Source: Symbiotaphrina buchneri (Eukaryota; Ascomycota; Symbiotaphrinales; Symbiotaphrinaceae). From it: 64,000 nucleotides of DNA. Under the pieces are notes generated by a model. That model was not told the DNA's origin. It searched no databases and was given only the letters and a program-made list of their open reading frames with translations. Below, in pieces: positions 47,512 to 60,400 of the stretch. The stretch's first letter is position 1; each line of letters opens with the position of its first letter. A program made the position numbers and the translations under genes. The stretch spans positions 496,001 to 560,000 of the forward strand of contig BCIG01000007.1 of the NCBI GenBank assembly GCA_001599915.1. Reading direction: 5' to 3'.

Positions 47512-48248
47512 GAAAATATACGATGAGCAAAATCATGGACCTAAGAAGGTTGCTTAATGAATACGGGCGTTTTCTGTTTTGCTCCGGGAGCTTTTGCCTT
47601 CGATTCAGGGTATTTCAGGTGTTCTTCTTCTTCCGCATATGATGGCTTGCATGGATGGGAATGTTGTGGTAGTTGTTCGGCTGGATAGGTCATCTATTGA
47701 GATGTGTCTTTCACCTGTCATTGGGCGCGAGGGAGACCGCCAGAACTAAAACGAGAAGACGAAAAAGTTTCGGACTGAGATATGTTCATTGTAAGGTATC
47801 AACCAATCGTATGGAGTGCATCGACCGTTGACATCTCCTTGCTGGAGAATCAGCTCAAACATGACCCAGGAACCAGTGCATACGGGATCACCGTCGGTAG
47901 AACGTTAGCGATGCCACAACACGGTCTCATCCAAAAAGGAAGCAACTTTGTGAAGATGAACAAAGGTTATCTAATTGTAATATCAGCGCATCACGTTTGT
48001 GGGAGATTTTCTATGCCTCCTCTCCCGGCAAGGCCAACTGATGGTCTATCTGTACGCCGAATTGACAAGGTTTGCCAAAGCCCCTGAATCGGATCAGGGG
48101 CAACAAGTCAGAGTGGTCAAGCGAGTCTATACCCGTTTTGGTTAACCATCCCGCTGTTCAACCGCTCTCGCAAAAAAGTCCACACTACGAACTCACGATC
48201 TCCGGTAGTCTTGAAAGCACGTCAAAGGTTGTTCGTGGTAGTGCCATA
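47512..48248 (+). other. intergenic region between DAHP synthase and mL50 genes
   Basis: About 740 bp: 3' UTR and the mL50 promoter or leader. The frame of mL50 exon 1 stays open back to 48072, with an upstream Met, but the basic MRRLSRIHK start at 48249 suits a mitochondrial presequence better. Confidence 0.4.
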
Positions 48249-49607
48249 ATGCGGCGATTGTCGCGAATACATAAGGCCGCGGAGCTGCTGCCGATTTTTG
48301 TATCACGGCCGCAGTTTATCTGTCCTCGTTGCGCTTTAGTTTCTCCGGTCGTGCCCTTCTCCACATCGAGCATCCGCGAAGCCAGACAATCTCGCTCAGG
48401 CAGAGACTCCAGCAATGCCTTTACAGAGAAAATCAGGCGGAAACTTTGGGGAACGGATACTCCTCCGGGCCAGAAAGATCCTTATTCATTTACAGAGAGG
48501 GAATCCGGAGAACGAGCAGGAGTAGAGGTTCCAGAGCATGTCGAAGCAACCGAGCGTGGTGATCGTCCGGAAGATGGACTGGTTCAAGAAGCCAACGACT
48601 GGGAGGTGGCCGAGGAACGAAATGTGAGCGGTGGAACGTCGGCGACTCACGCAGGCATTGCAATGGTAGGCAGCGATGAGATCGCAGAAGCAGAGAAAAG
48701 GGGCGAGTATGTTCCTGCCTCGACTTGGGATGGATTGTTAAGAATCGGCGACATTGTTCCGGGCCCGCCAAAGAAGAAGTCTCGACGGTAAGCCAACCAG
48801 CATACATTTGCGCAATGCAGTTGCTGATAGGTCAGATTTGCACTTCGGAGAGACCCCTTAACGGACATCGATGAGATCACTGCCAACGTCCACAGAGCCG
48901 TGGTAGAGGTTCTCACGCTACATCAAGCTGGAAGGCCTGGAACTTATGCCTGTCACGGAAAGGATGACAAGATCATACCGGATACCGATGGCGTTACCAT
49001 CAACCTCGATTCAGCCAGCCATGGAGTACAGCTAAACTTTCCCAATGACGGTGTAAGGGAGGCAATACTGCAAGCGTCGGTAAGGAGTCAGCCTGTAGAG
49101 AGCGTCAGGGCTGTCGACGAAGATGCACAGCAAGATATGGCAGAGGAGACAGAGGAGGAAGCTACAACCACTTCTTTGACTGAGGACCATGGAAAGCTGG
49201 CAGCGACTATTGCTTCTTGGGGCAAGGAATGGCTGGCCGTCCCGCTGACGGATCCACAGATTAAGTTTGCGGTATGTGCTGTTGTGATATGTTGCTTCGC
49301 TCTTAGACTGACCGGTTTCAAGGTCATCAAGCGTACTTATCAGCTTACAGCAAAGCGGGTGCCCGATCCCAAGCTTGCCCAGATCAAAACAATCCAACAG
49401 CTTATAGATGTTTTGGTAACTCCGCCCAAGCCAAAGAGACTGGCGGAAACTCTTCAGACGGACGAATCACTCCTAACCCTGCCAAATGTCAAGGTCGTGG
49501 ATAGGAGGGCGACCTGGGTTGACAAGGAGAAAGAGGTCGGTCGATGGAAAGTTATTGAGAAGGAGCTAGTCCAGAGAGGTCTACCACTACCAGGGCAGAG
49601 TTCATAA
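48249..49607 (+). CDS. mitochondrial large-subunit ribosomal protein mL50 (yeast Mrpl13 family)
   Basis: Exons are 48249-48787, 48836-49271 and 49323-49607, giving 419 aa. It starts with a basic presequence-like stretch (MRRLSRIHKAAELLPIFVSR). Recognisable parts are STWDGLLRIGDI, FALRRDPLTDID, the conserved core VPLTDPQIKFAVIKRTYQLT, then TIQQLIDVLVTPPKPKRLAE, LPNVKVVDRRATWVDKEKEV and GRWKVIEKELVQRGLPLPG. This matches the fungal PF10501/mL50 pattern from memory. The first intron uses the second AG (ending 48835) to keep frame. The second intron (51 nt) is a multiple of three with no in-frame stop, so retention would insert 17 residues. A more acidic stretch precedes the core. Confidence 0.82.
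49272..49322 (+). other. 3n, stop-free intron in mL50
   Basis: 51 nt with GTATGT donor, GACTGAC branch-like sequence and CAAG acceptor. The frame reads straight through it. Removal restores KFAVIKRTYQLT, which matches the family, so it is called an intron. Confidence 0.75.
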
Positions 49608-50108
49608 TACCTGTAGACTACCGATATCTACCTTAGGTATACAATCGGACTTGCGTGTTATCCCAAACTGGTCACATGGTGTCAAGGGTCTGACTATCCT
49701 CCCTGTGAGTGGAGGCCACTTCATTCTGTCTCGGGCAGCATCTACTACTGTCTCGAAGAGATCGGCCATATCAGGAGCAACTGCCATGTTCTTACGAAGT
49801 ACTTTAACGCTCAAGATCCATCAATAATAAGGCAACTCCTTATCTGGCAAAAGGAGCCTTATCTGTCCGCTTTGGGAAAACTGCTTCGCTGATCACGTGC
49901 ACGTGTGAGCCTCGGTTCGCGGTTCGCGCGTCATTATCATCCTACTGTCAGGAATGGGAAGTAGCAGATGCTCTCACCCGCGTCGCGGCCATCAGCACTG
50001 TGATCGCGGTAGCACACCTTGTAACACTTGATGCGAGGATCAACGAATCAATCGATCATAACTCTGCCATGAGATATCTGGGCTTGATCATTGCGACTTG
50101 CAATAACA
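49608..50108 (+). promoter_or_regulatory. spacer and promoter of the TMEM135-like gene
   Basis: About 500 bp. It holds two adjoining E-boxes at 49894-49905, followed by a GGTTCGC direct repeat at 49914-49927. No gene is seen. Confidence 0.45.
49894..49905. promoter_or_regulatory. two abutting E-boxes (CACGTG CACGTG)
   Basis: The palindromic core TCACGTGCACGTGTGA has two CACGTG hexamers end to end, about 204 bp before the ATG at 50109. CACGTG is bound in fungi by bHLH factors such as Cbf1, Pho4 and SREBP types. Which of these would act here is unknown. Confidence 0.6.
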
Positions 50109-51963
50109 ATGACAAGCCAACCTTCGTCACCTGCTGCGTCCAACCCACGCCCCTCTAGAACAGACCCCATCCTCCGCAACGCGCTCCGATATACGATATC
50201 CGCCCGGGAATATGAAGTCTTCCACCGTTACCTCATCTCGCGGTCGCCACCCTTGAAGCGGAAAGCTCCGGCTCCTCGGGACTACAGCAATGCCGTGCAT
50301 GCAGGTGACGACTTCAATGCATCTGCCCTTCGGGTTGCGCTCCGGGTGTTTCTGGCCACTCAGACAGGTCTCAAGATCTGGGATATCCTTACTAGTCAAA
50401 TCATGAACAGGAAGAGCACTCGGCCGTAAGCCGTACGAACATGAAGATTGCTGAACAAGTGCTCACTCATGATTTGTTTATTGTAGGCCGAAATCCAATG
50501 TTTCGTTCTGGAGATCACCCAACATCCGGCTCTCTCTTTCTCTTTCGCTGATACTGCTTTTCCATCGCCTCTTACATCGGTTCTTTGTGCGTCTACGTGC
50601 AAACCTCCTCACTTCAGATGCTCGTCCCTTTCGACGGCGGAATCCGCGTATATCCAAAGCACTGGTCTCGAAATTCGCCCCTGCGGTTGGAGCCAGTCTT
50701 GCTGGGTTCTTCCTGGGGGTATATCCAGGAGATCAGCTCCGGTTTAGCATTTCGATCTATGTTGCGACAAGAGCGGCCGAATTCATGTACAATGCTCTCG
50801 AGGACGAAGGGTGGTTTAAAGGCAAGCCTTGGGTGAGCCTGCGTCGCAAAATGCAACTGCAAACGGAACTGACATTGAGTTTAGTGGTTTGGCAGCTGGC
50901 TGCTCTTTCCGCTATCCTGTGGACAGCTGATGCATGCCTTTGTCTTCGACAGAGACTGTTTCCCAACGGTACTGACTCCCTTCATGGGCAGTGGTTCGCT
51001 TGCTAACGAAGACTAGGCGTACGAGAAGTTCATCTTGAAGCACTCACGCGGCTACATTCCTCAGAGACCAGAAGATTACCCTCCTCAGCTCGCTTGGCCT
51101 GATCAGATTGACGTCGTGGATAGCTTGGCTCAGATATCGTATCTGAAGTGGCCGTACGTCTAGTGCTTCTCAGCTGCCTTGCTTGCATATCTAACCAAAC
51201 CAGAGCCTTCGTATCGCCTATCCTCTTCCCTAAACTCAAAACTCTGCCTCCTTCTCTCAGCACAGTCGCACCTATCCTCGAGCCCGCACATCCTGCCATC
51301 AAGTCGCTTTCATGCGCCCTACTCCACCCGGAGGATCCATCTTGCCTCCGGACTTATATTACTTATTATATTAAAGCTATTCCGCAACTTTCAAAGCCTA
51401 TCACTGCGTTGTTGTTGGCAATGTCAATTCCACGCTACCGCGCGTTCCTGAAAGACCCGGTCACTTCGGTGAATCAGCTGGCGAAGAGCATCTTGCGCCT
51501 AACGATATTCGTCTCGGGGTGCTTGGGTACCGCCTGGGGTAGCATCTGCTTTTTCCAAAACGTTCTACCGCGGTCATTCCTCCCTACTAGCCGTTGGTAT
51601 CTGGCCGGATACTTCGGCGGACTGTGGGCCTTCCTCGAGAGGCGGTCAGGCCGGAGTAACTTCCTTTATGCGATGCGTCTGAGCATTGATTCGTTGTGGA
51701 AGGTTGGGGTGAAGCGCGGGTGGTGGACTGGAGTCAAGGGAGGAGACGTATGGGTCTTTGTTGTGGGATTGATCGTGATGAACAGTGTGTATGAGGTCGA
51801 TCCTAAGGCGGTGAGCGGTTCCTATGTCCGCAAAGGCGTGGGGATGCTGAGGGGGGAGGGGTGGGTTGACCGGGCCCAGGAGGCAAAGGGAGGGTCGGAC
51901 GTGCGTGCACAGAGGGATGTCAAGGCCACTGGGGTGGAGCTTCCGGAAGGACCGCGTGGATAA
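50109..51963 (+). CDS. TMEM135-like multi-pass membrane protein
   Basis: Exons are 50109-50425, 50487-50832, 50885-50968, 51017-51153 and 51204-51963, giving 547 aa. The N terminus is polar (LRNALRYTISAREYEVFHRY). Membrane segments include LSLSLSLILLFHRLLHRFF, SLAGFFLGVYPGDQLRFSIS, WWFGSWLLFPLSCGQLMHAF, IPQLSKPITALLLAMSIPRY and ILRLTIFVSGCLGTAWGSIC. Family-like pieces are PTAYEKFILKHSRGYIPQRP and YLAGYFGGLWAFLERRSGRS. TMEM135 relatives act in mitochondrial dynamics and peroxisomal metabolism in animals; the fungal role is unclear. The third exon is exactly 84 nt. An 84-nt and a 137-nt exon make it easy to miss in automatic calls. Two E-boxes lie upstream. Confidence 0.82.
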
Positions 51964-52620
51964 GAAAGAGAGGGGGAGAAAGGAAGAAAGAACGGTAATC
52001 ATCAGGTCGTGGGGTGATTGGCAGTAATAACCACTGGTCATCATTAATTATCAGCAGGTGCATGTTTGCTGCGTAAGGCAAGACCCCAAAGTGGAAAACA
52101 AGCTGGCATGGAGTCCATAGCCGTAACTTCCTCCTCCCTACCTTTAAATCTTGGGCATTGCTTATATCCATCCCACCTGAAGTAGTGCCTCGGGGTGGTC
52201 AGTCAAGACAATGGAAGACAAGGCTAAAGGCGGGATACTAAACCGGTGGCGCCCGGGAACCACGGTAGTCTGCGACCCAAAGTCCCGGATTAAATAATCT
52301 ATTAAATTAGCATAATTCTTAATTAGCCGTCTACCCCCTGTGAACCATAACATCAGTTATAAAAGATAGCTGACGTCAATAACCCCACGATTTCTCTGCT
52401 TTCCCCATTGCAAACATTATCGCTAAACGGCATACCGGCATCTCAACCCGTTGTTAATTCAGGCCTATGATGGAACTACCGAGCACCGTAGAGATATTAT
52501 CTATTTTGCATGTATTCAATGATATTCATACATCTTATCTAGTTCAACTCTGCCGACCTTGAGCATCCCTTCTGCCACTTCCCGCAGACCTTAAACCTAT
52601 TTCATACAACACCAGGAACC
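51964..52620 (+). promoter_or_regulatory. spacer and promoter of the MBL-fold hydrolase gene
   Basis: About 660 bp. It contains an AT-rich stretch at about 52283-52326, TATAAAA at 52358-52364 and TGACGTCA at 52371-52378. No gene is seen. Confidence 0.45.
52371..52378. promoter_or_regulatory. CRE-type site (TGACGTCA)
   Basis: A perfect ATF/CREB palindrome about 243 bp before the ATG at 52621. In fungi this is the core for AtfA/Atf1-type stress factors. Binding is inferred. Confidence 0.5.
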
Positions 52621-53885
52621 ATGCATCAGTCTCAAGCAGCGAAAGCCACCTCCCATGAGCTGCTCACAGACAAACCCGCCAAACCGGCGCCACCACTGAA
52701 CATCCCGGAGACGCAGCAGACGGTCTCTGTCCGCATAATTGACTCGACTGCCCGCGTCGATGTCCCCATTGGCATGTTCGTGAGCCCTCAGATTGACGGC
52801 CATGACCGCTTAGTCTGCCCCGCCTATTCCTTTCTGGTCGAGCACCCGTCCGGGAGGCGGATTCTCTTCGATCTGGGTGTCAAGAAGGAATGGGATGAGC
52901 AAGCCCCGCGGGTGGTGCAGCGCATTAAGGAGGGTGGAATGACGGTCGAAGTCACGAAGCATGTGGCGGAGATCCTGGAAGAACATGGGGTTGAAAGAGA
53001 AAGCATTGAGGTTGTCATCTGGAGGTGAGAAGCCTTTACTTTACCATGGTCACCGCGCCTTGTCATTCATGAAAGATGCTGATACGGATCTTGCAGTCAC
53101 TGGCATTGGGATCACACGGGCGATCCATCAACATTTCCGAAATCCACGGATTTGATCGTGGGACCCGGCTTCAAGGACAACTTCCTGCCAGGGGCGCCCA
53201 AGAACATGGACAGCCCGATCAAGGAGGCCTACTATGAAGGGAGGAACCTCCGAGAAATTGACTTCACGACACAGAAGCTGACCCTTGGTCGCTTTGACGC
53301 ATACGACTACTTCGGCGACGGCAGCTTCTATCTGTTGTCGAGCCCTGGGGTATGTTGCAAGCTGGCCCCTATCAACCATTGGACTCCAGCTGACGAGACT
53401 TCTAGCATGCGATTGGCCACATGTGTGGCCTAGCCCGGACCACGCCGGACACCTTCATCTTCATGGGAGGAGATATCGCCCACCACGGGGGCGAGTTCCG
53501 TCCCACCGAGTACCTCCCACTACCCGCACAGCTACTACCCAATCCGCTGGACCTAGCCTCTTCTACTGCATGTCCAGGCGCGCTGTTCGAAGCCGTGCAT
53601 CCGAAGCAAACGGGCACCGAGCCCTTCTACGAGATCGCCGACGTCCCCGGGAAGAGCGTAGCGCACGATGCAAAGGAAGCCGCGCAAAGCCTGCTCAAGC
53701 TGGAAGAATACGATGCCCACACTGAAAATGTATTTGTCATTTTCGCGCATGATGCCACTCTCCTGGACGTGCTTGACTTCTTCCCCAGGAGCTTGAATGG
53801 GTGGAGAGAGAAAGAGTGGCAGACGAAGGGCCGGTGGCTCTTCTTGCGGGACTTCAAGAAGGCCGTGGAGAGCAAGACCGGGTAG
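52621..53885 (+). CDS. metallo-beta-lactamase-fold hydrolase (lactonase-like)
   Basis: Exons are 52621-53024, 53097-53349 and 53406-53885, giving 378 aa. The fold family hydrolyses lactones, thioesters or similar bonds with a di-zinc site. The metal motif HWHWDHTGDPST (HxHxDH, about residues 136-141) is created by the first splice. Other conserved parts are PAYSFLVEHPSGRRILFDLG, VVIWSHWHWDH, SSPGHAIGHMCGLARTT and FMGGDIAHHGGEFRP, supplying later metal-binding His and Asp residues. The C-terminal part has NVFVIFAHDATLLDVLDFFP. It looks closest to fungal proteins annotated as N-acyl-homoserine-lactonase-like, but the substrate is unknown. No signal peptide is visible. No biosynthetic cluster partners are nearby. 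Confidence 0.88.
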
Positions 53886-54444
53886 CGCTGCATGAAGCGA
53901 TGTTCTCGAGCATTGAGCGTTTTGGAGCGTTGGGGCAAGGGGGGCGGTGTTCGTATTGTGTAGCGCTTTCTGCCGGCATATTCGCGCATGGATGAGCGAG
54001 ACTTACTGTTATTGTCATCCATTCTCAGTTGACATTGCAAAGGATATCTGTCTCTCCTCGGACCTTGCAGATCATCTCAAGCCCCATTTTCCCATTTAGA
54101 GAAATGTTACTGACCCTACTACAATGAGGTCCACAGGTTCAGTCTCGTGCGTCGCAGGATCGCGCTTGTGGCAGTGCATATATGCAATAGTCTTGTAGAA
54201 TCCCTTACTACAAAGCTATCAAGGCATCCACAGCGAAAAGAATAGCTCGTCGAGCTCGTCCGACGTCGTAGCTTGTTGCATGGCTTCAGCCATCAAAGAA
54301 CACCCGCTCCTCCAAGAGACTGAACGCCAGAGGTGGCAAACTCGAATGCCGACCAAATGCCCATCAAGAACGCCCTCCCGGAAATGACGAATCCGTTGCA
54401 CCAACCATTCCTCTCCGTGCAAAGTTCAAACACCTAGCCGTCGC
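53886..54444. other. convergent intergenic region (MBL-fold / TOR)
   Basis: About 560 bp with two 3' UTRs. Nothing else is recognised. Confidence 0.4.
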
Positions 54445-57400
54445 CTACCAGAAGCTGCACCAACCGATGTAATGCTGGCAGAGGTTCTCCACATTGGTCG
54501 CCTGATGAATCAGCCGTTCCACCTGCTCTTGATGGTTTAACTCCTCCGTAGGCTTAAAATCCCGCCCAGTCAATTTCTCTTTCACCCGACTGAGAACCTG
54601 TAATGCTCTCGCATTCTGGATCTCCTTTGCCTCCAAACCGCTCACCGTATCCGGATCATTAGGATTACCCGTCGTTGTCCCTGATCGTGCACGAGGACAA
54701 TACGACTCTGGAACCCGCCCGGCCTCACCGTCTGCCACAATAGACGATCTCCGCTCTGATGGGAATGAGGGCTCAGGCGGGGAGTCTCTGTTCCCAAGAC
54801 GCCAATTGAGCAGTGGATCATGTATGAACTAGAAAATTATTAGCAACAACACTAGGGAAGGAAGAGCAAGGCATCCATGGTGGTTGGTAGCATACCGCTT
54901 CTAACACTGCCATCAGAGATTCCTTATTTTCCCGCAGAACGCGCATGACTGCTTCGCATGTCACTCGGAAACTTCCTTCAATGTTGCTGACTTCCATAGC
55001 GTAAGTCAACATTCGGGTAAGTCTGAAAGGAACCCGCTCAGGATATTTCTCCCGATGCATTGCCACCTCGAAACAATCGCCAAAGTCGATATGGATGACT
55101 TTCCCGGTAATGCGATCCAGCATCAGATTGGAGGGATGTCGGTCCCCAAGCCCTAGGATATAGCCCACCATTGACATGACTCCGAGTGACCTCGTATAAG
55201 TCGTACGGCGGTCCAGCCATGACTCGGAGCTCTTGCTCTTCAGCCAAAGTACACGATAGAGATCTTGGCCGGTAGTATTGTCCAGTGCATATCCAAAGAC
55301 CTCCACTTTTTGCATAAGCGTCAGATTGTCATAATCTGGAGCCATCTGTAGCATAATTCGATGTTCAATGTTGAGGAGGATCTTGCGACTCTCGCGGTAT
55401 TCCCGGATGAGAACATGGAGAGTATCACTGTTGGGGACCCAGCCCAGAAGACCGGAATTCTGCGAGAGTGGAATGGCCGGGAATTGTTGGATATTTAGAT
55501 GCCGCTTGAGGCATTCTGAATCTTGTGCCAATAGCGTATTGCAGAGACCGAAAAGTTGCATAACCCGTTCGTCCTGGCGTATATCTTCGTGGCCCTTGAG
55601 CAGATACGTATAGGGATTACCGTCGCTTCCCTTCAAGGTCATCTTCCGGGGACGTTGTTTGGAGGGTATCACGGTGAATACAGGCTCGAACTGTACTATG
55701 CGGATCACCGGCTTTCCACTTTGGTATGTACCAGGGGCCGCAAGATCCAAGTCACGAGCATTCTGCAACTTCGGTGACACGTACTGGAGATCCAGGGTCA
55801 TAAGCTGGGGAAGTTGCTTCTGGATCTTCCTGAAGACCTGGTAATACAGGTCCCATGCCTGATTAAGATCGCCGATCTCTCCAGTTCGTTTATAAGTGTT
55901 ACACCAATCTCTTGCTTCCTGCAAGTCCCTACCAAATGCTTGGCAGAAAGAGATCTCACGAAGCGTTTGTGGGCCCTAAAAAAGTTAGTAAGCGCTTCTC
56001 GACTCCGTAAATGAAGCATCTCTTACTCTGTCAATTAACTCATGTAGTGGAGCTAGCGTCTGGAACATGCCCTCGGCATTATGATCTCCGAAATACCTGA
56101 GGATCCACGTTAGTCCTTGAGCCTATGTAACAGAGCGACCAATAAAGGGCCATACAATCTCGAAGCTTCTTCCAGCGCTTCGTGCCACAATTCATGCCAG
56201 ATGACCGCAACTCTGATGAGCTCGTGGCTCACCAAATCTGCTTGTTGCACCAAGTTGGGGCTATGCTCCCTCATGCTAGCCATTATCTGTGCAGCGGACT
56301 TCGATCGCCGAGTCCAATTAGACTTCATGGCCACTGTCAATGGGTATACAAGAGCCTGCGGATGCGCTTTTCCAACTTCGGCCAACAGATTATGGATGGA
56401 CTGCCTCACCCGGACGTTGGGCTGGTTAATACGAGCAATCAACTGAGGGATGACCTCCAGCCAAGTATCGATGTTTACGGAAGCGACACCTTCTGTGACG
56501 GTAGTGTTGACTTCCATATTACCACCATGTGCAAACCATAGTGTAAGCAGACGTAACGTGTCCTGCAATGAGCTCCCCGTCGACAGCGCGATGGACCTGA
56601 AAAAGCCCCGGATTGCAGGAACAACGTGATCCGTAATGATCTGTTGGGGTACAATATTGCCCTCTTTATCTGGCCTGGATGTGTAAGATGTGACGACTTC
56701 AAAATTGGCCAAAGCCCATGAGTGCCATGCTTTGTACCAATTTCGATTGAAATGAGTCGCGGCCGAGTATGACGAGAGAATATCATGCACGTGATCATGT
56801 TGCCAGTCACCCTTCTGCAAAGCCGCCTGCCATTGTCCTTGCCTCAAGTAGCACCTCGCGAGGAGCGTCGAAAAATCGTCCAGGTTGGGGGACTTTACAG
56901 AAGATAGGCTTCCGTTAAGGCCGTCCATGGCCCGGACAAGCCCATTGACCCCATTGACACCGTTAGTGCCGTTGACACCATTAGAGCCATGGTGTGTGGA
57001 GTTCTGCATAGCGACCTCTTCGGACATGCGCGCTGTGAACTCCTTGAGATGCATCAGTGCTTCATTCTGATGTCCAGTTGACCACATAAACTTGAGATGT
57101 GCATATAGAACCTGCGGCGGGGCATCTGTTGAGGATATTATCGAAGCACTGTCCTGACCCGGGTCAAGGAGGGAGTTCAACGATTTCTCCGCCAATCCTA
57201 TCCGGTTGGATTTCCTGCAGAGATTCGCAAATTTGATCCACATCTCCATGTTCTCCTTCGGAGAGATGACCAGCGCTCTGACCTTCAACATCCTCTGCCA
57301 GACTTCCACGTTTCTTTGGCATCCTTTCAGCCGTTTTGTCCATGTTCTCCTCATGGTTTCTTGCTTCTCTGGGTTGCCGTTGTTTTGCTTGTACATGATA

Positions 57401-60400
57401 ATCTCCTCAAGTTCTGCCAGCATCTGCACCCGAACAACCACACTATATGCGCGGTTATACGACTCACCGAGAAGCGCACTGAGTTCAGTGTCAAGACCTT
57501 CACGGGCACGTTCAATATGTGCTGCAGCCTCTTCGAATTGGTTCCGGTGAAGGGCGAGAATAGCTCCGAAGAATGATCGATCCGGAGAATGAGTCTTCAT
57601 CACATGTAGATAGTCGTCCATAAATTCCCATTGTCCTAAGCCCCAAGCAGCTGCCGCCGCTAATGGAGCTATGGCTCTTCTATGCTCAGGAGAGGCATTG
57701 ACCCACTTGTCTTGGGCGAGCGATGACAGGACGTCCCATTCTCCGAGTGCATGCAGACAACGCATCTTGCCCATCGTGACGTCAAAGGAACTGGGATCCT
57801 CGAGCTCGCGCTGCTGGTACGCCTGAAGTGCTTCTTCCCATCGCTCCAACTTTTCGAACCATGTCTCCTTGAGGTCAAGATCTCGGTAACCTTGGGCTTT
57901 TCTGAGTATACCGATTGCAGCGTCCGATTGCTGAAGCTTGTTATTGATACTGATCAGGGCCTCCACTGCGCTGGATGTAGAATCCGACATGAATTCCAGC
58001 TCCTTGTAATGCAGCGCTTTCGCAAACGCATGGCATTTGGCAGCGTACATTCCCAGGGTACGAATGTCAATGGGAAGCGCTTTGTCATCGTGTTCCATGA
58101 ACTCGGCAAGGTTCAAAAGTACTTGAAGGATCTCAGGAGGGATGTGAGGTGAGGTAAGAGCTATCTCAATGGAACGAACAAGCTCTTCCTGGTATTGGTC
58201 GTAAAGTTCTGTCCAGCATGACACAAATGCAGCATTGAATAAGTCTTTCGACAGAGGTGGATAGATTCCGGCCAGACCAGCGCAAGACCGAAGTGCGTGG
58301 GATGGCGACTCTTTCAGCAGCTCCACGCTAAGTCTTCGCATCCATTCAAGCCAGTCCTCCCGGGTCGACTTTTGAGAAGCTTCCCACGCATTTTTAAGAT
58401 GCTGTTGGTTGACTGGTAGCTTCTTTTGACCCGTATCGGCCATTGGAAACTCATCTGTCAAATCGTGGTAGCGTTCATCAGGGCTCAGGTCTTGTGGTAG
58501 TGGCTCCCCCTTTTGCAGCTTCGTGACTAACAGTTCATAGGTGCTGTGGGGAACACGGTTCGCCGTGAGCACCTGTGAAGTCAGTATATAGCACCAATTG
58601 CAATAGAGGATGACAAACCTTATCTATCATAGGGATATAATGAGTGTAGTCTCGGCCCAACTGGAAAATCAGAGCACACAAGGTATCCACAGCAGCTTGC
58701 TTCAGGACAGGATCGTTGCCTGCAAGTACTCTTGAAAGAGGATGAATGATTTTCGAGGCATAGTCGGATATGTTGACCTGCCTAGAAAGTTTGCCGACAG
58801 TTTCAATGGCTTGTCGTCGAACCTGAGACGGAAGCTGCTGTCGCTCAAACATTCGGACGATGACGGGTATGATTAAATGCATGTATTCCTCTCCGCTCGT
58901 TCCAAAAACGAGAAAAGCATGTAGGACCTTCTCTGTCGGAAGCTTACGCACACTGGAGTCTTGATCCAAGACGCCCAACATCTGGGGTAGCAGTCCCGCA
59001 AGGTAGACTTTGAATTCTCCTTCCAAGGCACGAGACACAGCCTCTACCAGCTGTAGTAGCGTAGCCTGCAATTGCGGCGTGATATTCCAGTGCTCCTGCA
59101 CAGCGTCAAGAATCTCAGGTAAGAAGGGACGTATATGCTGTTTGACTATTGTCACAAGTATGCTCAACTGGTTGAAGTATGAATCAAGCCGACTTGGCGG
59201 AGAACTTCGGATGACAGAAAGGAAGGCGGGTATGATATGGACGAGGAAGGGAACGCATTTCAATCCGAGTGTCTTGAAGATGTTCATAATAGCGTCAATA
59301 ACAGCTGAGTGGTACTGAGCCAAGGACAGATCTTTGAGTATCTTCATCAGAGTATTGATCACGACCGTCGGATAATATTCTTCGTTTGAAGGCGTAAGTC
59401 CGTTCATTATCAAGGAAACATCTGTAACTTCTTGAGCTTCGGCCTTCAAGTTACTCTCCGGTGACGTCTCTTTGACTTGCTGAAAAGAATTTAGCTTATG
59501 CAAATCAGAGCATGTCCTGCAGGGTATGACTGACCTGATGCTTATATGGGTCTAGAGCTCCTAATATACCCATGAGTTTGATAGTCTCCTTTCTCAGAGA
59601 ACCTGTCTGTTCCGTTTTGATGATGTTCACCAGAATTGTAAGGAGTTTCGGATGCTCAGTGTAAGCATCTATCACATAACCGGAATTACTGGCTAGCTGT
59701 CCCAACGTATGCAATGCTGCGTCTCTTTTTGCAGGCGAACTCAAATCTTGTAGTGACTCCATGATTATTGGCATGATATCAGGAATATAGGGCAGCATAT
59801 CCTCCCCTCCGACGCTAGAGAGCTCTCCAATAGCCTTGAGAATCATCGAAGCGACAGCAGCACTCGGATCCCTTGCTTTCGGCAGGAGCACCGTGATCAT
59901 GGGATCGACGTACGGTTTGATAAGTTTTTGCGACGCTCCGACTAGAAGGCCGAGTAATTTTGCGCTCTCTTCCTTATTTCTCGGGACATTGGAGTATTCT
60001 AACTCTGTCAAAAGTTGTACGAGAGTCTTTCGCAAGGACGGCATGACGTAGGCCGGGTTAACGGAAGTAAGCCGTCCAATGATCATAATCGCAGCTTCGC
60101 GGATTGCAAAGTTCTCATCGTTAAGCGCTAGAAAGAGTGAACGAACATTCTCGGCCTTCGCAAGATGACGATCAAAACGTGCGTCAAGAGACAGGAGAAC
60201 AGTCCTTCGAATATCAGGATCTGGAGGATCGTCAATAGGATCCTCGAGAAGGGCACCATGCAAACTTACCAGGGTCGGCTACCGCGACGGTCAGCAACTT
60301 CTCTATGACCTCACTGACCACTTGAATAGCATGCTGGCTTGTCTGATACACAATTGGATCCCGCACAAAAAGCTGGCAGCAAGTCAATGCGGACGCCTTT

